Part shown: positions 34,370 to 44,300 of the stretch, one piece after another
How the letters are laid out: the number at the start of each line of letters is the position of its first letter
Position numbering within the stretch: position 1 is the stretch's first letter
Assembly (NCBI GenBank): GCA_002292405.1
Contig: DBBW01000017.1
Location: 74,771-121,947 of the forward strand
Direction: 5' to 3'
DNA from: Flavobacteriales bacterium UBA974
GTDB lineage: Bacteria; Bacteroidota; Bacteroidia; Flavobacteriales_D; Sanyastnellaceae
DNA: 47,177 nt
Made by a program: the position numbers and the translations under genes
The notes under the pieces: generated by a model
The model's database searches: none
What the model saw: the letters and a program-made list of their open reading frames with translations, nothing else
Told to the model about the DNA's origin: nothing

Positions 34370-35188
34370 ATGATTAATCATGTTTCATTCTGTGCGAACA
34401 TAATTAAACTTAAGTCTTCTGGATTTATTCCAAAAGTGGGGTTAATATTAGGATCCGGATTAGGATCCTTCGCACAGCAGGTTGAAGTTACCTCAAAAAT
34501 TTCATTTGAAGATTTGTCCGGATTTCCAAAAGCTGGAGTAGGCGGTCATGCCGGACAATTGATCTTAGGATATATTGAAGGCACAAAAGTAGCGATACTA
34601 CAAGGACGAGCTCATTATTACGAGCATGGAAAAGCTGATGCAATGTCTGTCGCCATTAGAACATTAAAAGAAATCGGCTGTGAATCTCTCGTTTTAACAA
34701 ATGCAGCTGGAGCGATAAATAAAAACGTAAACCCAGGTGATTTAATGCTGATCACAGATCACATAAATATGACAGGAGTATCACCTCTTTTTGGAGAAAT
34801 AGGCAACGACAGATTCGTCGATATGTGTGATGCATATAACGCTAAGCTCTCCGATAAAATGCGCTCAGCAGCTGACGAGAATAATATTAATATAACAGAA
34901 GGTGTATATGCTTGGTGGTGCGGCCCTCAATTTGAGACGCCAGCTGAGATTAATGCACTCGGAATTCTCGGTGCAGATGCCGTTGGAATGTCAACTGTGC
35001 CGGAGGTTATCGTAGCTCGATATGCTCGGATTCCATTATGTGCACTGTCTATCTTAACAAATTATGCTGCTGGAATAGGTGATGTTACGCTTTCTCATGA
35101 ACAAACCCTGCTTATCGCAAAGCAAGCTGAGCAATCTGTAACCTTAATACTTAGTTCTTACTTAAAATCATTTTCTAATGAAGATTGA
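34370..35188 (+). CDS. punA: purine-nucleoside phosphorylase (trimeric, PNP family)
   Basis: 272 residues. It splits purine (deoxy)nucleosides with phosphate into base and (deoxy)ribose-1-phosphate in the cytosol. Motifs: phosphate-binding VGLILGSGLGSFA near residue 23, LQGRAHYYEHG with the active-site His, LTNAAGAIN, GPQFETPAEI with the purine-contacting Glu, and GMSTVPEVIVARY. SILTNYAAG carries the Asn typical of 6-oxopurine-specific trimeric enzymes. It is the first gene of the deoxynucleoside operon and overlaps deoC by 11 bases. Only 24 bases separate it from the previous gene, so its own promoter is not certain. Confidence 0.95.
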   Translation: MINHVSFCANIIKLKSSGFIPKVGLILGSGLGSFAQQVEVTSKISFEDLSGFPKAGVGGHAGQLILGYIEGTKVAILQGRAHYYEHGKADAMSVAIRTLKEIGCESLVLTNAAGAINKNVNPGDLMLITDHINMTGVSPLFGEIGNDRFVDMCDAYNAKLSDKMRSAADENNINITEGVYAWWCGPQFETPAEINALGILGADAVGMSTVPEVIVARYARIPLCALSILTNYAAGIGDVTLSHEQTLLIAKQAEQSVTLILSSYLKSFSNED

Positions 35189-36140
35189 AAAATTAGAAAG
35201 AAATCCTGGTGTAGATTTTCAACTAGAACTATTCTGCGATATTAAAATTAATCGCAGTTCAGTTGAACAGAGATGTGCTGAATACGCTAAGAGACGTAGT
35301 ATAAAAAAAGACAAGCAAGCCGCTTGGCTTTTAAAGGTCTTAACTTTAATTGATCTTACAACACTCTCAGGTGATGACACGAATGCGAGAGTACGCAGAC
35401 TTTGTCGCAAAGCAATAAATCCTATAAATAGCGTTTTAAAATCTAGGCTTTCAATTGACTCTTTAAACATAAAAACAGCGGCAGTTTGTGTTTATCATGA
35501 GATGTTAAGTGAAGCCTCAAAGCAATTAAAATCTTCTGGTGTTCATTTGGCTGCAGTTTCTACAGGATTCCCAGCAGGACTATCCCCACTTCCGCTTAGA
35601 ATAGAAGAAATAAAATATTCTGTTGCTGCCGGAGCTGATGAAATTGATATTGTTATATCACGTCGCCACGTTCTTGAAGGCAATTGGAAAGCTCTTTATG
35701 AAGAGGTTAAATCATTTAGAGAGGCTTGTGGAGATGCTCACCTGAAGACAATACTCGCAACAGGTGAGTTGGGTAACCTAACAAATATAGCAAAGGCAGC
35801 ACAGGTTTGCATGATGGCTGGCGCGGATTTTATTAAAACATCTACTGGAAAAGAACCTACTAACGCTACGCTCCCTGTGAGTTTAGTCATGGTGAGAATG
35901 ATCCGAGATTATCACGAAAAAACCGGCTATAAAATTGGGTTCAAGCCGGCGGGCGGAATTAGTGACACCAAGACGGCATTACAATTTATGACTTTAATGC
36001 AGGAAGAATTAGGGCGAAGATGGCTTGAGCCTGATCTATTTAGATTCGGAGCTTCAAGTCTTTTAGGGGATATTGAAAGACAACTTGATCATTTTACAAG
36101 TGGATTTTATTCTGCAGACTATAGACATCCAATATCTTAA
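35178..36140 (+). CDS. deoC: deoxyribose-phosphate aldolase DeoC (long form)
   Basis: 320 residues; it cleaves 2-deoxyribose-5-phosphate to glyceraldehyde-3-phosphate and acetaldehyde through a Schiff base. The Schiff-base lysine is in DFIKTSTGK, the proton-relay lysine in GFKPAGGI, and the acidic partner in ADEIDIVIS. The enzyme is the long form with an extra N-terminal stretch of about 80 residues (KVLTLIDLTTLSGDDT), like the animal enzyme, rather than the roughly 220- to 260-residue bacterial form. The start overlaps punA by 11 bases. The aldehyde dehydrogenase starts 16 bases after its stop. Confidence 0.95.
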   Translation: MKIEKLERNPGVDFQLELFCDIKINRSSVEQRCAEYAKRRSIKKDKQAAWLLKVLTLIDLTTLSGDDTNARVRRLCRKAINPINSVLKSRLSIDSLNIKTAAVCVYHEMLSEASKQLKSSGVHLAAVSTGFPAGLSPLPLRIEEIKYSVAAGADEIDIVISRRHVLEGNWKALYEEVKSFREACGDAHLKTILATGELGNLTNIAKAAQVCMMAGADFIKTSTGKEPTNATLPVSLVMVRMIRDYHEKTGYKIGFKPAGGISDTKTALQFMTLMQEELGRRWLEPDLFRFGASSLLGDIERQLDHFTSGFYSADYRHPIS

Positions 36141-36156
36141 CTTTTAGCAATAGATT

Positions 36157-38520
36157 ATGAAATTAGATAAATCATTCGACAAACTAGAGTATAGCAAGGC
36201 GCTAGAGAGCGATAAAGAAGCCATGCAATGGCTTAGAAAAAACAACAATACATTTGGCCAATTTATTGGTGGGAAATTGATTTCAAAAAAGGATGCTGAG
36301 ACAATAAATGTCATAAATCCCGCCGACAATAGCACTTTAGCTCACATCGAGATTGCTGACAAAAAACTGATCGATCTTGCCGTTAAGTCTGCAGGTGAAG
36401 CCCAGGAAAAATGGTATAAATCTGGTGGTCACTCTAGGGCAAAAGTCCTATATGCTTTGGCTAGACTTATTCAAAAAAATGCACGGGTCATTTCTGTTTT
36501 AGAGACCTTAGACAATGGCAAGCCTATTCGCGAGTCAAGAGATGCTGATATTCCACTTGCGGTAAGACATTTTTACTACCATGCAGGTTGGGCTCAGCTT
36601 CAAAAGTCAGAATTAAAAAACTCCGAACCCGTAGGAGTCGTTGCCCAAATAATTCCTTGGAACTTCCCTTTCTTAATGCTGGCATGGAAAATTTCGCCAG
36701 CGTTAGCAATGGGAAATGCCATTGTATTGAAGCCAGCGGAAAACACTCCACTTACAGCAATGTTTTTTGCGGAGCTTTGTGAAGAGGCCGGAGTTCCTGC
36801 GGGTGTCATAAACATCATCAATGGTGCAGGAGAAACTGGAGCTGCTTTAGCAGCACATCCAGATGTAAATAAAGTTGCTTTCACAGGTTCCACATCTGTG
36901 GGTCGCGCTATACGTAAATCGACCGCAGGCCAAGGAAAAAAACTCACGCTAGAACTTGGTGGTAAGTCCGCTTTCGTGGTTTTCGAAGATGCTGATTTAG
37001 ATTCTGTTGTAGAAGGGGTGGTTGATGCTATCTGGTATAATCAAGGTGAGGTTTGTTGTGCTGGCTCAAGACTTTTAGTTCAAGCTAGTACCGAAGAAAC
37101 ACTCGTAAAAAAGCTAAAGGCTAGAATGGCCAATTTAAGGTTTGGAACTCCATTAGATAAATCTATAGATGTTGGATCGTTAGTGAGTTCACAACAGTTT
37201 TCTGAGATTTCAAAAATGGTGAAAGAAGGATTGAAAAGTGGGGGTGTATTATTTTCACATGAAAAACCTGATTCGACATGCAATTACTATCCGCCGAGTC
37301 TTATTACAGATATAGACTCTTCTCACCCTTTAGTGCAGGAGGAAATTTTCGGGCCCGTGCTTGTTGTAAGTAGCTTTAGAACACAGGAGGAGGCTATTCA
37401 ACTGGCAAACAATACAAGATATGGTCTTGCGGCAAGTGTCTGGAGTGAGAATATAAATCGTGCTATGCATGTTGCTCCGGGACTTATTGCAGGAGTGGTT
37501 TGGATTAACTGCCACAATAAATTTGATGCATCCTGTGGATTTGGTGGAGTGAAAGAATCCGGTTATGGAAGAGAGGGTGGAAAAGAGGGGCTTTTTGAAT
37601 ACCTTAAACCAGTAAAATCTGAATACAACAGTTCTATTTCACCTGTTAGTCCTAACGGCTTAGCTTCAAAACAAGACATAGACAAAACGCTCAAGTTTTA
37701 CATCGGAGGAAAGCAAACAAGACCTGATGGAGGAAACAGCTCTAAGGTTCTCAATGCTGATGGCAGTACTGCCGCTTTTGTTGGCTTGGGAAATAGAAAA
37801 GATATTAGAAATGCTGTAAGTGCGGCAAAAAAAGCTGAAAGCTGGAGTGGTAAATCCGGACACTTAAAAGCCCAAATACTTTACTTTTTTGCGGAGAATT
37901 TATCAAATAGAAAAGATGAATTTATTACACACCTTCAAACAAGTTGTGGCAGCTCTAAAAAAGAAGCTACATCCGAATTTGACGAGACAATATCACGTCT
38001 GTTTAGCTATGCCGCTTGGGCGGACAAATATGATGGAGCTGCTCATAACGCACCATATAGAGGAGTTACGCTTGCTCTTCCTGAAGCAATAGGTGTGATA
38101 GGAGTAATCGCTCCTGAAGAACAACCGTTGCTAAATGCTATTTCCTTAATCGCTCCTGCTATTGCAATGGGAAACTGCGTGGTTATTGTCGCTGGAGAGC
38201 GTCACTCAAACATTGTGTTTGAGTTGGTGTCAGTCATGGAGACTTCTGATATACCGGGCGGGGTGATTAATATCATAGCAGGAGATATTAAAGAGTTGGC
38301 TCCTCATTTAGCTGGGCACGGTGAAGTGGGGTCGGTTTGGGCTTGGGCAAATAAAGAGGTGATTAAAGAGATTGAAACCCTAAGCGCTGAAAACTTGAAA
38401 CGCACATGGTGCCATGACAATAACGATAGAAATTGGTTAAAAACTCAGGAGTGTGAAGGAGTAGAGTTTATAAGACAGGCAACTCAGGTTAAGAATATAT
38501 GGACCCCATATGGAGATTGA
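36157..38520 (+). CDS. two-domain aldehyde dehydrogenase, ALDH16 type
   Basis: 787 residues, about 300 longer than an ordinary aldehyde dehydrogenase. Residues about 25-490 are a complete ALDH domain: oxyanion-hole IPWNFPF, cofactor FTGSTSVGR, Glu266 in LELGGKS, Cys300 in GEVCCAGSRL, and EEIFGPVL. Residues about 500-787 are a second, partial ALDH-like domain (FYIGGKQTRPDGG, GVIGVIAPEEQPLLNAI, IPGGVINIIAG) with no catalytic cysteine. This pair, with an active Cys in the first domain, is the ALDH16 family layout. Placed between deoC and deoA, its most likely substrate is the acetaldehyde released by DeoC, giving acetate; that assignment is inference. Confidence 0.92.
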   Translation: MKLDKSFDKLEYSKALESDKEAMQWLRKNNNTFGQFIGGKLISKKDAETINVINPADNSTLAHIEIADKKLIDLAVKSAGEAQEKWYKSGGHSRAKVLYALARLIQKNARVISVLETLDNGKPIRESRDADIPLAVRHFYYHAGWAQLQKSELKNSEPVGVVAQIIPWNFPFLMLAWKISPALAMGNAIVLKPAENTPLTAMFFAELCEEAGVPAGVINIINGAGETGAALAAHPDVNKVAFTGSTSVGRAIRKSTAGQGKKLTLELGGKSAFVVFEDADLDSVVEGVVDAIWYNQGEVCCAGSRLLVQASTEETLVKKLKARMANLRFGTPLDKSIDVGSLVSSQQFSEISKMVKEGLKSGGVLFSHEKPDSTCNYYPPSLITDIDSSHPLVQEEIFGPVLVVSSFRTQEEAIQLANNTRYGLAASVWSENINRAMHVAPGLIAGVVWINCHNKFDASCGFGGVKESGYGREGGKEGLFEYLKPVKSEYNSSISPVSPNGLASKQDIDKTLKFYIGGKQTRPDGGNSSKVLNADGSTAAFVGLGNRKDIRNAVSAAKKAESWSGKSGHLKAQILYFFAENLSNRKDEFITHLQTSCGSSKKEATSEFDETISRLFSYAAWADKYDGAAHNAPYRGVTLALPEAIGVIGVIAPEEQPLLNAISLIAPAIAMGNCVVIVAGERHSNIVFELVSVMETSDIPGGVINIIAGDIKELAPHLAGHGEVGSVWAWANKEVIKEIETLSAENLKRTWCHDNNDRNWLKTQECEGVEFIRQATQVKNIWTPYGD

Positions 38521-38523
38521 TTG

Positions 38524-39858
38524 ATGGCATTATTGAAATATTTACCTCAGGAGTTAATTCGCAAGAAACGCGATGGTAAAACACTTACAAATTCTGAAAT
38601 AGAATTTATTGTTAAGGGTATGACTGACATGAGTTTTACCGATTCTCAGCTTGCTGCCTTTGCGATGGCTGTTTATTTAAAAGGTTTAAACATGGAGGAG
38701 AGAGTCAGTTTAACACTGAATATGATGAACTCTGGGGATATTCTTTCTTGGAGTGATCTTGACTTAAACGGTCCAGTAGTTGACAAGCACTCTACTGGAG
38801 GTGTTGGAGATAAGGTGAGTCTGATGCTTGCTCCTATTGTTGCCGCTTGCGGTGGATATGTCCCTATGATTTCTGGTAGAGGGTTAGGTCACACAGGTGG
38901 AACTTTAGATAAGCTCGAGAGCATTCCAGGTTACAACGCTATACCAGATTACGACCTTTTTAGGCAAACGGTTAAAACTGTGGGGTGCGCTATCATAGGC
39001 CAAACTGCACGATTAGCTCCAGCAGATCAAAGGTTCTACTCGATCAGAGATATTACAGCTACAATAGAATCTGTAGATATGATTACTGCTTCAATTTTAT
39101 CTAAAAAATTAGCCTCTGGTTTAGATGCTTTAATCATGGATGTGAAAACCGGAAACGGAGCATTTAGCGCCACTTACGAAATGGCCCAAGAGGTTGCAAA
39201 AAGTATTGCAACTGTAGCTTCTAATGCAGGAGTCCCAACCCGGTGCTTAATCACAGATATGAATCAAGTGCTAGGGACAACTGTAGGCAATTCAGTTGAG
39301 ATGCACGAATGCATTGAGTTTCTCACTAATCCATCTAAAGCTGATAAAAGGTTGTTAAAAATCACATTAGACCTTGCAGCGCATATGCTTGAAATAAGTG
39401 GCATTACTTCTGATCTTAAATCTGGATTTGCGAAAGCAGAAAAAGCGCTTGTAGATGGTTCTGCAGCAGAAGTATTCGAAATGATGGTGAGCACATTGGG
39501 AGGTCCCAATGATTTAATCACTTCCCCTCACAAACATCTTGCAGCAACGTCGATTTCAAAACCTATTGTTGCTGAGAAATCCGGAGTTATAAACGCTATG
39601 GATGTAAGAGAAATAGGCCTTAGTATGGTAGCTATTAAAGCTGGGCGGGTAAAGTCTACCGATTTAATTGACCACTCTGTGGGCCTTACAGAATTTGCTC
39701 AAATTGGAGATCACATTTCAAAAGGAGAACCAATTGCCATGGCACATGTAAGAAGTAATTCGGATTATGAAATGCTTCAGAAAAGAGTATCAAAATCAGT
39801 AGTGATTGGTGAAACATCCCTTGAAGCACCTCTTACGTATCAGATTCTAAGCGTTTAA
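38524..39858 (+). CDS. deoA: thymidine/pyrimidine-nucleoside phosphorylase
   Basis: 444 residues. It releases thymine or uracil from (deoxy)nucleosides, giving (deoxy)ribose-1-phosphate. Motifs: N-terminal PQELIRKKRDGKTLTNSEI, the phosphate-binding VVDKHSTGGVGDKVSL, then MISGRGLGHTGGTLDKLES, YSIRDITATIES and DVKTGNGAF. The length and KHSTGGVGDK form fit thymidine phosphorylase or the Bacillus-type Pdp, which I cannot separate here. A TTG codon three bases upstream follows the ALDH stop directly; I prefer the ATG at 38524. Twelve bases separate it from deoB. Confidence 0.95.
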   Translation: MALLKYLPQELIRKKRDGKTLTNSEIEFIVKGMTDMSFTDSQLAAFAMAVYLKGLNMEERVSLTLNMMNSGDILSWSDLDLNGPVVDKHSTGGVGDKVSLMLAPIVAACGGYVPMISGRGLGHTGGTLDKLESIPGYNAIPDYDLFRQTVKTVGCAIIGQTARLAPADQRFYSIRDITATIESVDMITASILSKKLASGLDALIMDVKTGNGAFSATYEMAQEVAKSIATVASNAGVPTRCLITDMNQVLGTTVGNSVEMHECIEFLTNPSKADKRLLKITLDLAAHMLEISGITSDLKSGFAKAEKALVDGSAAEVFEMMVSTLGGPNDLITSPHKHLAATSISKPIVAEKSGVINAMDVREIGLSMVAIKAGRVKSTDLIDHSVGLTEFAQIGDHISKGEPIAMAHVRSNSDYEMLQKRVSKSVVIGETSLEAPLTYQILSV

Positions 39859-39870
39859 CTAGAATAATTA

Positions 39871-41121
39871 ATGGAGGTAAGAAGACCAAATCAAAAACAA
39901 CGTGCCATCATTATTGTTCTTGACTCCTTAGGGATAGGCTCCAGCAAAGATGCAGTTCACTATGGCGATGAAGGGGCTGACACATTAGGTCATATCGCAG
40001 AATTGTGCGCTGCTGGAAAAGCAAATGGCAGTTGCCGATCCCAATCAGGACCGTTACACATTCCCAACTTAGCAAGATTAGGCCTCGCTGAAGCCGCAAA
40101 AGAAAGCAGAGGAAAACCCCTACCACATTCTTGTAAATCAAATGTAATTGATGGCGTATTTGGCTATGCCCAAGAAATCTCATCTGGAAAGGATACACCA
40201 TCAGGGCATTGGGAAATATGTGGCTTACCAGTCCTATTCGATTGGGGGGTGTTTCCTAACACGCCCAACTGTTTCCCCAAAAGCCTACTTGAAGAAATAA
40301 TTTCAAAGGCAAACATTCCTGGTTGCCTTGCCAATTGTCACGCTTCCGGAACAAAGGTTCTCGTAGATTTCGGTGAGGAACATATGAAAACAGGCAAGCC
40401 AATATTCTACACATCTTCTGATTCTGTTTTTCAAATTGCAGCTCATGAAAAAACGTTTGGCTTAGAAAAACTATATGACTTGTGTAAAATTGTACGGAAA
40501 ACAATTGACCTCCTGAATATTGGTAGAGTAATCGCAAGACCATTTCTAGGTGATTCCGCCTCAAATTTCTTCCGTACATCGAACCGTATCGACCTTACGA
40601 CCCCACCTCATAAGCCCACATTACTCGATCATGTTTCCGAAGCAGGACTTCCAGTTATATCCATTGGTAAAATTAGCGACATCTTTGCTAGTAAAGGAAT
40701 TTCTAAAAGCGTCAAAGCACCAAACAACGATGAAATAATCAACCAAATCTTAGACCAAATGAAGGTTGTTCATGAGGGATTGATTTTCGCCAATCTTGTA
40801 GATTTCGACAGTAAATTTGGACATAGAAGAGATGTTTCTGGTTATGCAAATGCAATAGAAGAGTTTGATAAGAGACTTCCTGAAATTCTAAAACTCACAG
40901 GTGACAATGACTTACTACTTATAACAGCAGACCATGGCTGTGATCCAACTTGGAAGGGGACAGATCATACGAGAGAACATGTACCGGCACTTTTCTACTC
41001 TAAAAAAGTGTCTTCAAAAAACTTGGGGTTTTTAACAACATTTGCTGATATGGGAGCTACAATATCTCATCATCTGAAAACACCGGCTCTTAAAAAAGGA
41101 GTTGTTTGCAACTTGTGGTGA
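39871..41121 (+). CDS. deoB: phosphopentomutase DeoB
   Basis: 416 residues of the alkaline-phosphatase superfamily. It converts (deoxy)ribose-1-phosphate to (deoxy)ribose-5-phosphate and feeds DeoC. Metal and active-site motifs: IIVLDSLGIGSSKDA, YGDEGADTLGHIAE, GKDTPSGHWE with the threonine that is phosphorylated in this family, NLVDFDSKFGHRRDV, and ADHGCDPTW followed by GTDHTREHVP. Length is normal. It is the last gene of the operon, and 210 bases without a gene follow. Confidence 0.96.
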   Translation: MEVRRPNQKQRAIIIVLDSLGIGSSKDAVHYGDEGADTLGHIAELCAAGKANGSCRSQSGPLHIPNLARLGLAEAAKESRGKPLPHSCKSNVIDGVFGYAQEISSGKDTPSGHWEICGLPVLFDWGVFPNTPNCFPKSLLEEIISKANIPGCLANCHASGTKVLVDFGEEHMKTGKPIFYTSSDSVFQIAAHEKTFGLEKLYDLCKIVRKTIDLLNIGRVIARPFLGDSASNFFRTSNRIDLTTPPHKPTLLDHVSEAGLPVISIGKISDIFASKGISKSVKAPNNDEIINQILDQMKVVHEGLIFANLVDFDSKFGHRRDVSGYANAIEEFDKRLPEILKLTGDNDLLLITADHGCDPTWKGTDHTREHVPALFYSKKVSSKNLGFLTTFADMGATISHHLKTPALKKGVVCNLW

Positions 41122-41244
41122 AACAATACGAATATTTATCTTGAAACCCCAACTAAAAAACAGACGATATATACAATCAAAACTGTGATTTAAAAGAAGA
41201 TTTTATCATGACATCAAGTCTAATTATACTGAAAACAAAGTAGT

Positions 41245-41260
41245 TGAAATTAGCATTTCA
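41245..41260. repeat. short inverted repeat (TGAAAT-TAGC-ATTTCA)
   Basis: A perfect 6-bp AT-rich inverted repeat with a 4-base loop, followed by CATTTTTTC, in the gap between deoB and the TonB receptor. It could be a weak terminator for the deo operon or an operator for the receptor; the stem is too weak to decide. A TATATTTA sequence (41289-41296), close to TAnnTTTG, lies 35 bases before the receptor ATG. Nothing else stands out in 41122-41331. Confidence 0.3.
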
Positions 41261-41331
41261 CATTTTTTCACATCCATGAATAAAACCTTATATTTACCCC
41301 TTCTATTGAACTGCCTGTAATACAACTGCGA

Positions 41332-44300
41332 ATGATTCGGTTTACCACATTTATTTTTGCCATTTTGCTTTTCGCAAGCACTGGTCTTGCCCAAGTCGGC
41401 TCTGGCACATTGAAAGGAAAAATCAGTGATTTCGACACTGGAGAACCTTTACCCTTTGCTAGTGTCGTACTATTTCTCAACGGGAACCAGGTTGCTGGTA
41501 CAAACACAAATTTTGATGGTGAATACACCATAAAGCCTATTTCTCCAGGTACCTATGAGGTGCTTTTAAGTTTCGTTGGGTACCAGCCTAAGAAAATCAC
41601 AGGAGTCAAAATCAATGCTAACAAAATACATTTTGTCAATGCCGAAATCTCTGCTGGAGTTATGGTACAAGAAGCTGAGGTAGTTGAATATGCTGTTCCT
41701 CTAATCGATAAAGATGGTGGTGCTTCAGGTGGTACTGTGAGTAGAGAAGATATTGATAAACTACCTGGTCGTTCAGCTACTTCAATAGCTACAACTGTTG
41801 CTGGGGCTAGTACTGCGGGTACTGGTGGTGGTATCTCAATCCGTGGAGCACGAAGTTCTTCTACTTGGATATACATCGATGGAATTAAAGTGCGCGGATC
41901 ATCTGCTCTTCCAAAATCTGCCATTGAAGAAGTACAGGTTGTGACAGGAGGAATACCTGCGAATATAGGAGATGCTACCGGTGGTGTTATCAATATCTCA
42001 CTTCGTTCTTCAAGCCGCAATTGGTTTGGTGGCGGAGAGGTTATCACATCAGGGGTTCCAATGGGGGAAACCGCTATTGGTTTAGATAAATTTGGTTACA
42101 ACCTCGCTGAGGGAGTTGCTTCTGGTCCAATTCTTTTCCGAAAGGATGAGAACGGTGAAAAGACAGATCCTCTATTGGGTCTATTTTTAGCTGGTAACAT
42201 CACATATCAAAAGGATCCACGTCCAACATTCGGCGGAGTTTACAGAATTACAGATGCAGCTCGTGACTCACTTATCGCAAATCCTCTAAGACAGAACGTG
42301 AGCGCTTCAGGAGTAATAAATGGGGCGCTTTATAATGCTGACTTCCTATCCGAGGATGATTTTACAAAAGTTGATACACGTATGAATGTCGGGACAACAA
42401 GTGCGAATATCGTAGCTAAATTTGACATTAACACAAATGAAACAACCACATTAACTTTTGGAGGAACTGTCACAGGAGGGCGCACTAACAACTTTAGTTA
42501 CTCAGGATCTCTAATGAATTGGGACAACAATGCTCTCAGCACTAGCTACGATTGGAGGGCATATGCTAAGTTCAGCCAACGTTTCGTTAACGAGCAAGGT
42601 GAAAACGCAAGCAACCTAAATAATGTTTTCTACCAGATAATGGTTGATTACAGCCAAAGCTATTTTAATTCACAGGATGCAAACCACCGTGACGACTTCT
42701 TTAAATATGGTCACGTAGGAACGTTTAATGTGTACAATAGAAATTCTTACGATTATAATCCAATAACAGGTAGATTCGTTCACAACGGTTGGGAAGACAC
42801 TCTCGTAACATTCGAGGCTTCTCAATTCAATCCGGAACTTTCTGCTATAAACAATCAATATTTCTCGCTTTTTGAACAAAAGCCATATAACCCATTTGAA
42901 GACGGGCCTTACGAAAGTCTTCTAGAAGTTCAAAATGGAAATGCTTTGTTAAATGGTCAAAATCCGGCAGAAACCTATAACTTATATAGCTATTTAGGCA
43001 CTCAAAGTGGTTCATACTATACCTCTAACAATACTCAATTCCGTGTAAGCGCTGCTGGTTCTGCTGACATTGGCGACCACGCTCTTCAGATGGGATTTGA
43101 GTACGAGCAACGGAAAGATGCTTTTTTCTCTCTAGCTCCAACAGAACTTTGGACCCTTGGCCGCTTACTTACTAACTCACATATCAAGGAGTTAAATTTT
43201 AATGATTCTACGATCACGAACATAGGAACCGAATACTACGTTACTTATGGAAGGTTGATTGGTGACAATCAATTTCTATTCGACAGAAACCTTAGACGCG
43301 CTTTAGAACTTAATCCATTTGGCAACGATCTCATCAATATTGACGGAATTGATCCTGACTTCTTCACGCTAGATATGTTTGGAGCGGACGACCTACTTAA
43401 TCAGGGAAGTAACCTCGTAAATTACTCTGGGTATGATCCATACGGGAATAAACTTTCTGGAAGACCTACCATTGAAGACTTCTTTAATGATACAAATGAA
43501 GAAGGATTCAATACAAGGCCTATCGGAGCCTATGAACCTATATATATATCAGGATATATTATGGATAAATTCACATTTGATGATATCATCTTCAATTTAG
43601 GTGTACGTATTGATCGATTTGACGCTAACCAAAAAGTGCTAAAAGATCCCTATGTTATCGCAGATGCATATACTCTGGGTGATGTAGCAAGTGAATTAAT
43701 TGCAAGTGAAATAGATGGTGAAGTTATCATTCCTTCAAACATCCAAGATGACTTCATTGTTTATGTTGATGATTTAGAGAACCCTAATGCTATTGTTGGT
43801 TACCGTGATGGAGATACTTGGTATAATTCAGTAGGAACTGAAATTACTGATCCAGACATTCTCGCTGTAAATGAGCCATATCCTGCACCTTGGCTAGTTG
43901 AAGGTCCTGAAGCAGAGTTAAATGGAAGCGCTTTTAAAGATTTCGTTCCTGCGGTAAACATTATGCCGCGTATTTCATTCTCATTTAACATCTCAGATGA
44001 AGCTGTTTTCTTTGCTCATTATGATGTACTAACACAGAGACCTACTTCAAATAACCGTTTTTCACCTATTGATTACTTATTTATTGAAAGCCGCAATGAG
44101 TTGATTTCAAATCCAGATTTAAAGCCGGAAAAGACGATTGATTACGAATTGGGGTTCCAGCAAGTACTTTCAAAGACTTCTAGTCTTAAAATTTCTGCAT
44201 ACTATAAGGAAATGCGTGATATGATTCAGGTGAGAAATTTCACTGGAGCATATCCACGTCCATATAGAGCATTTGGAAATCTTGACTTCGGTACAGTGAA

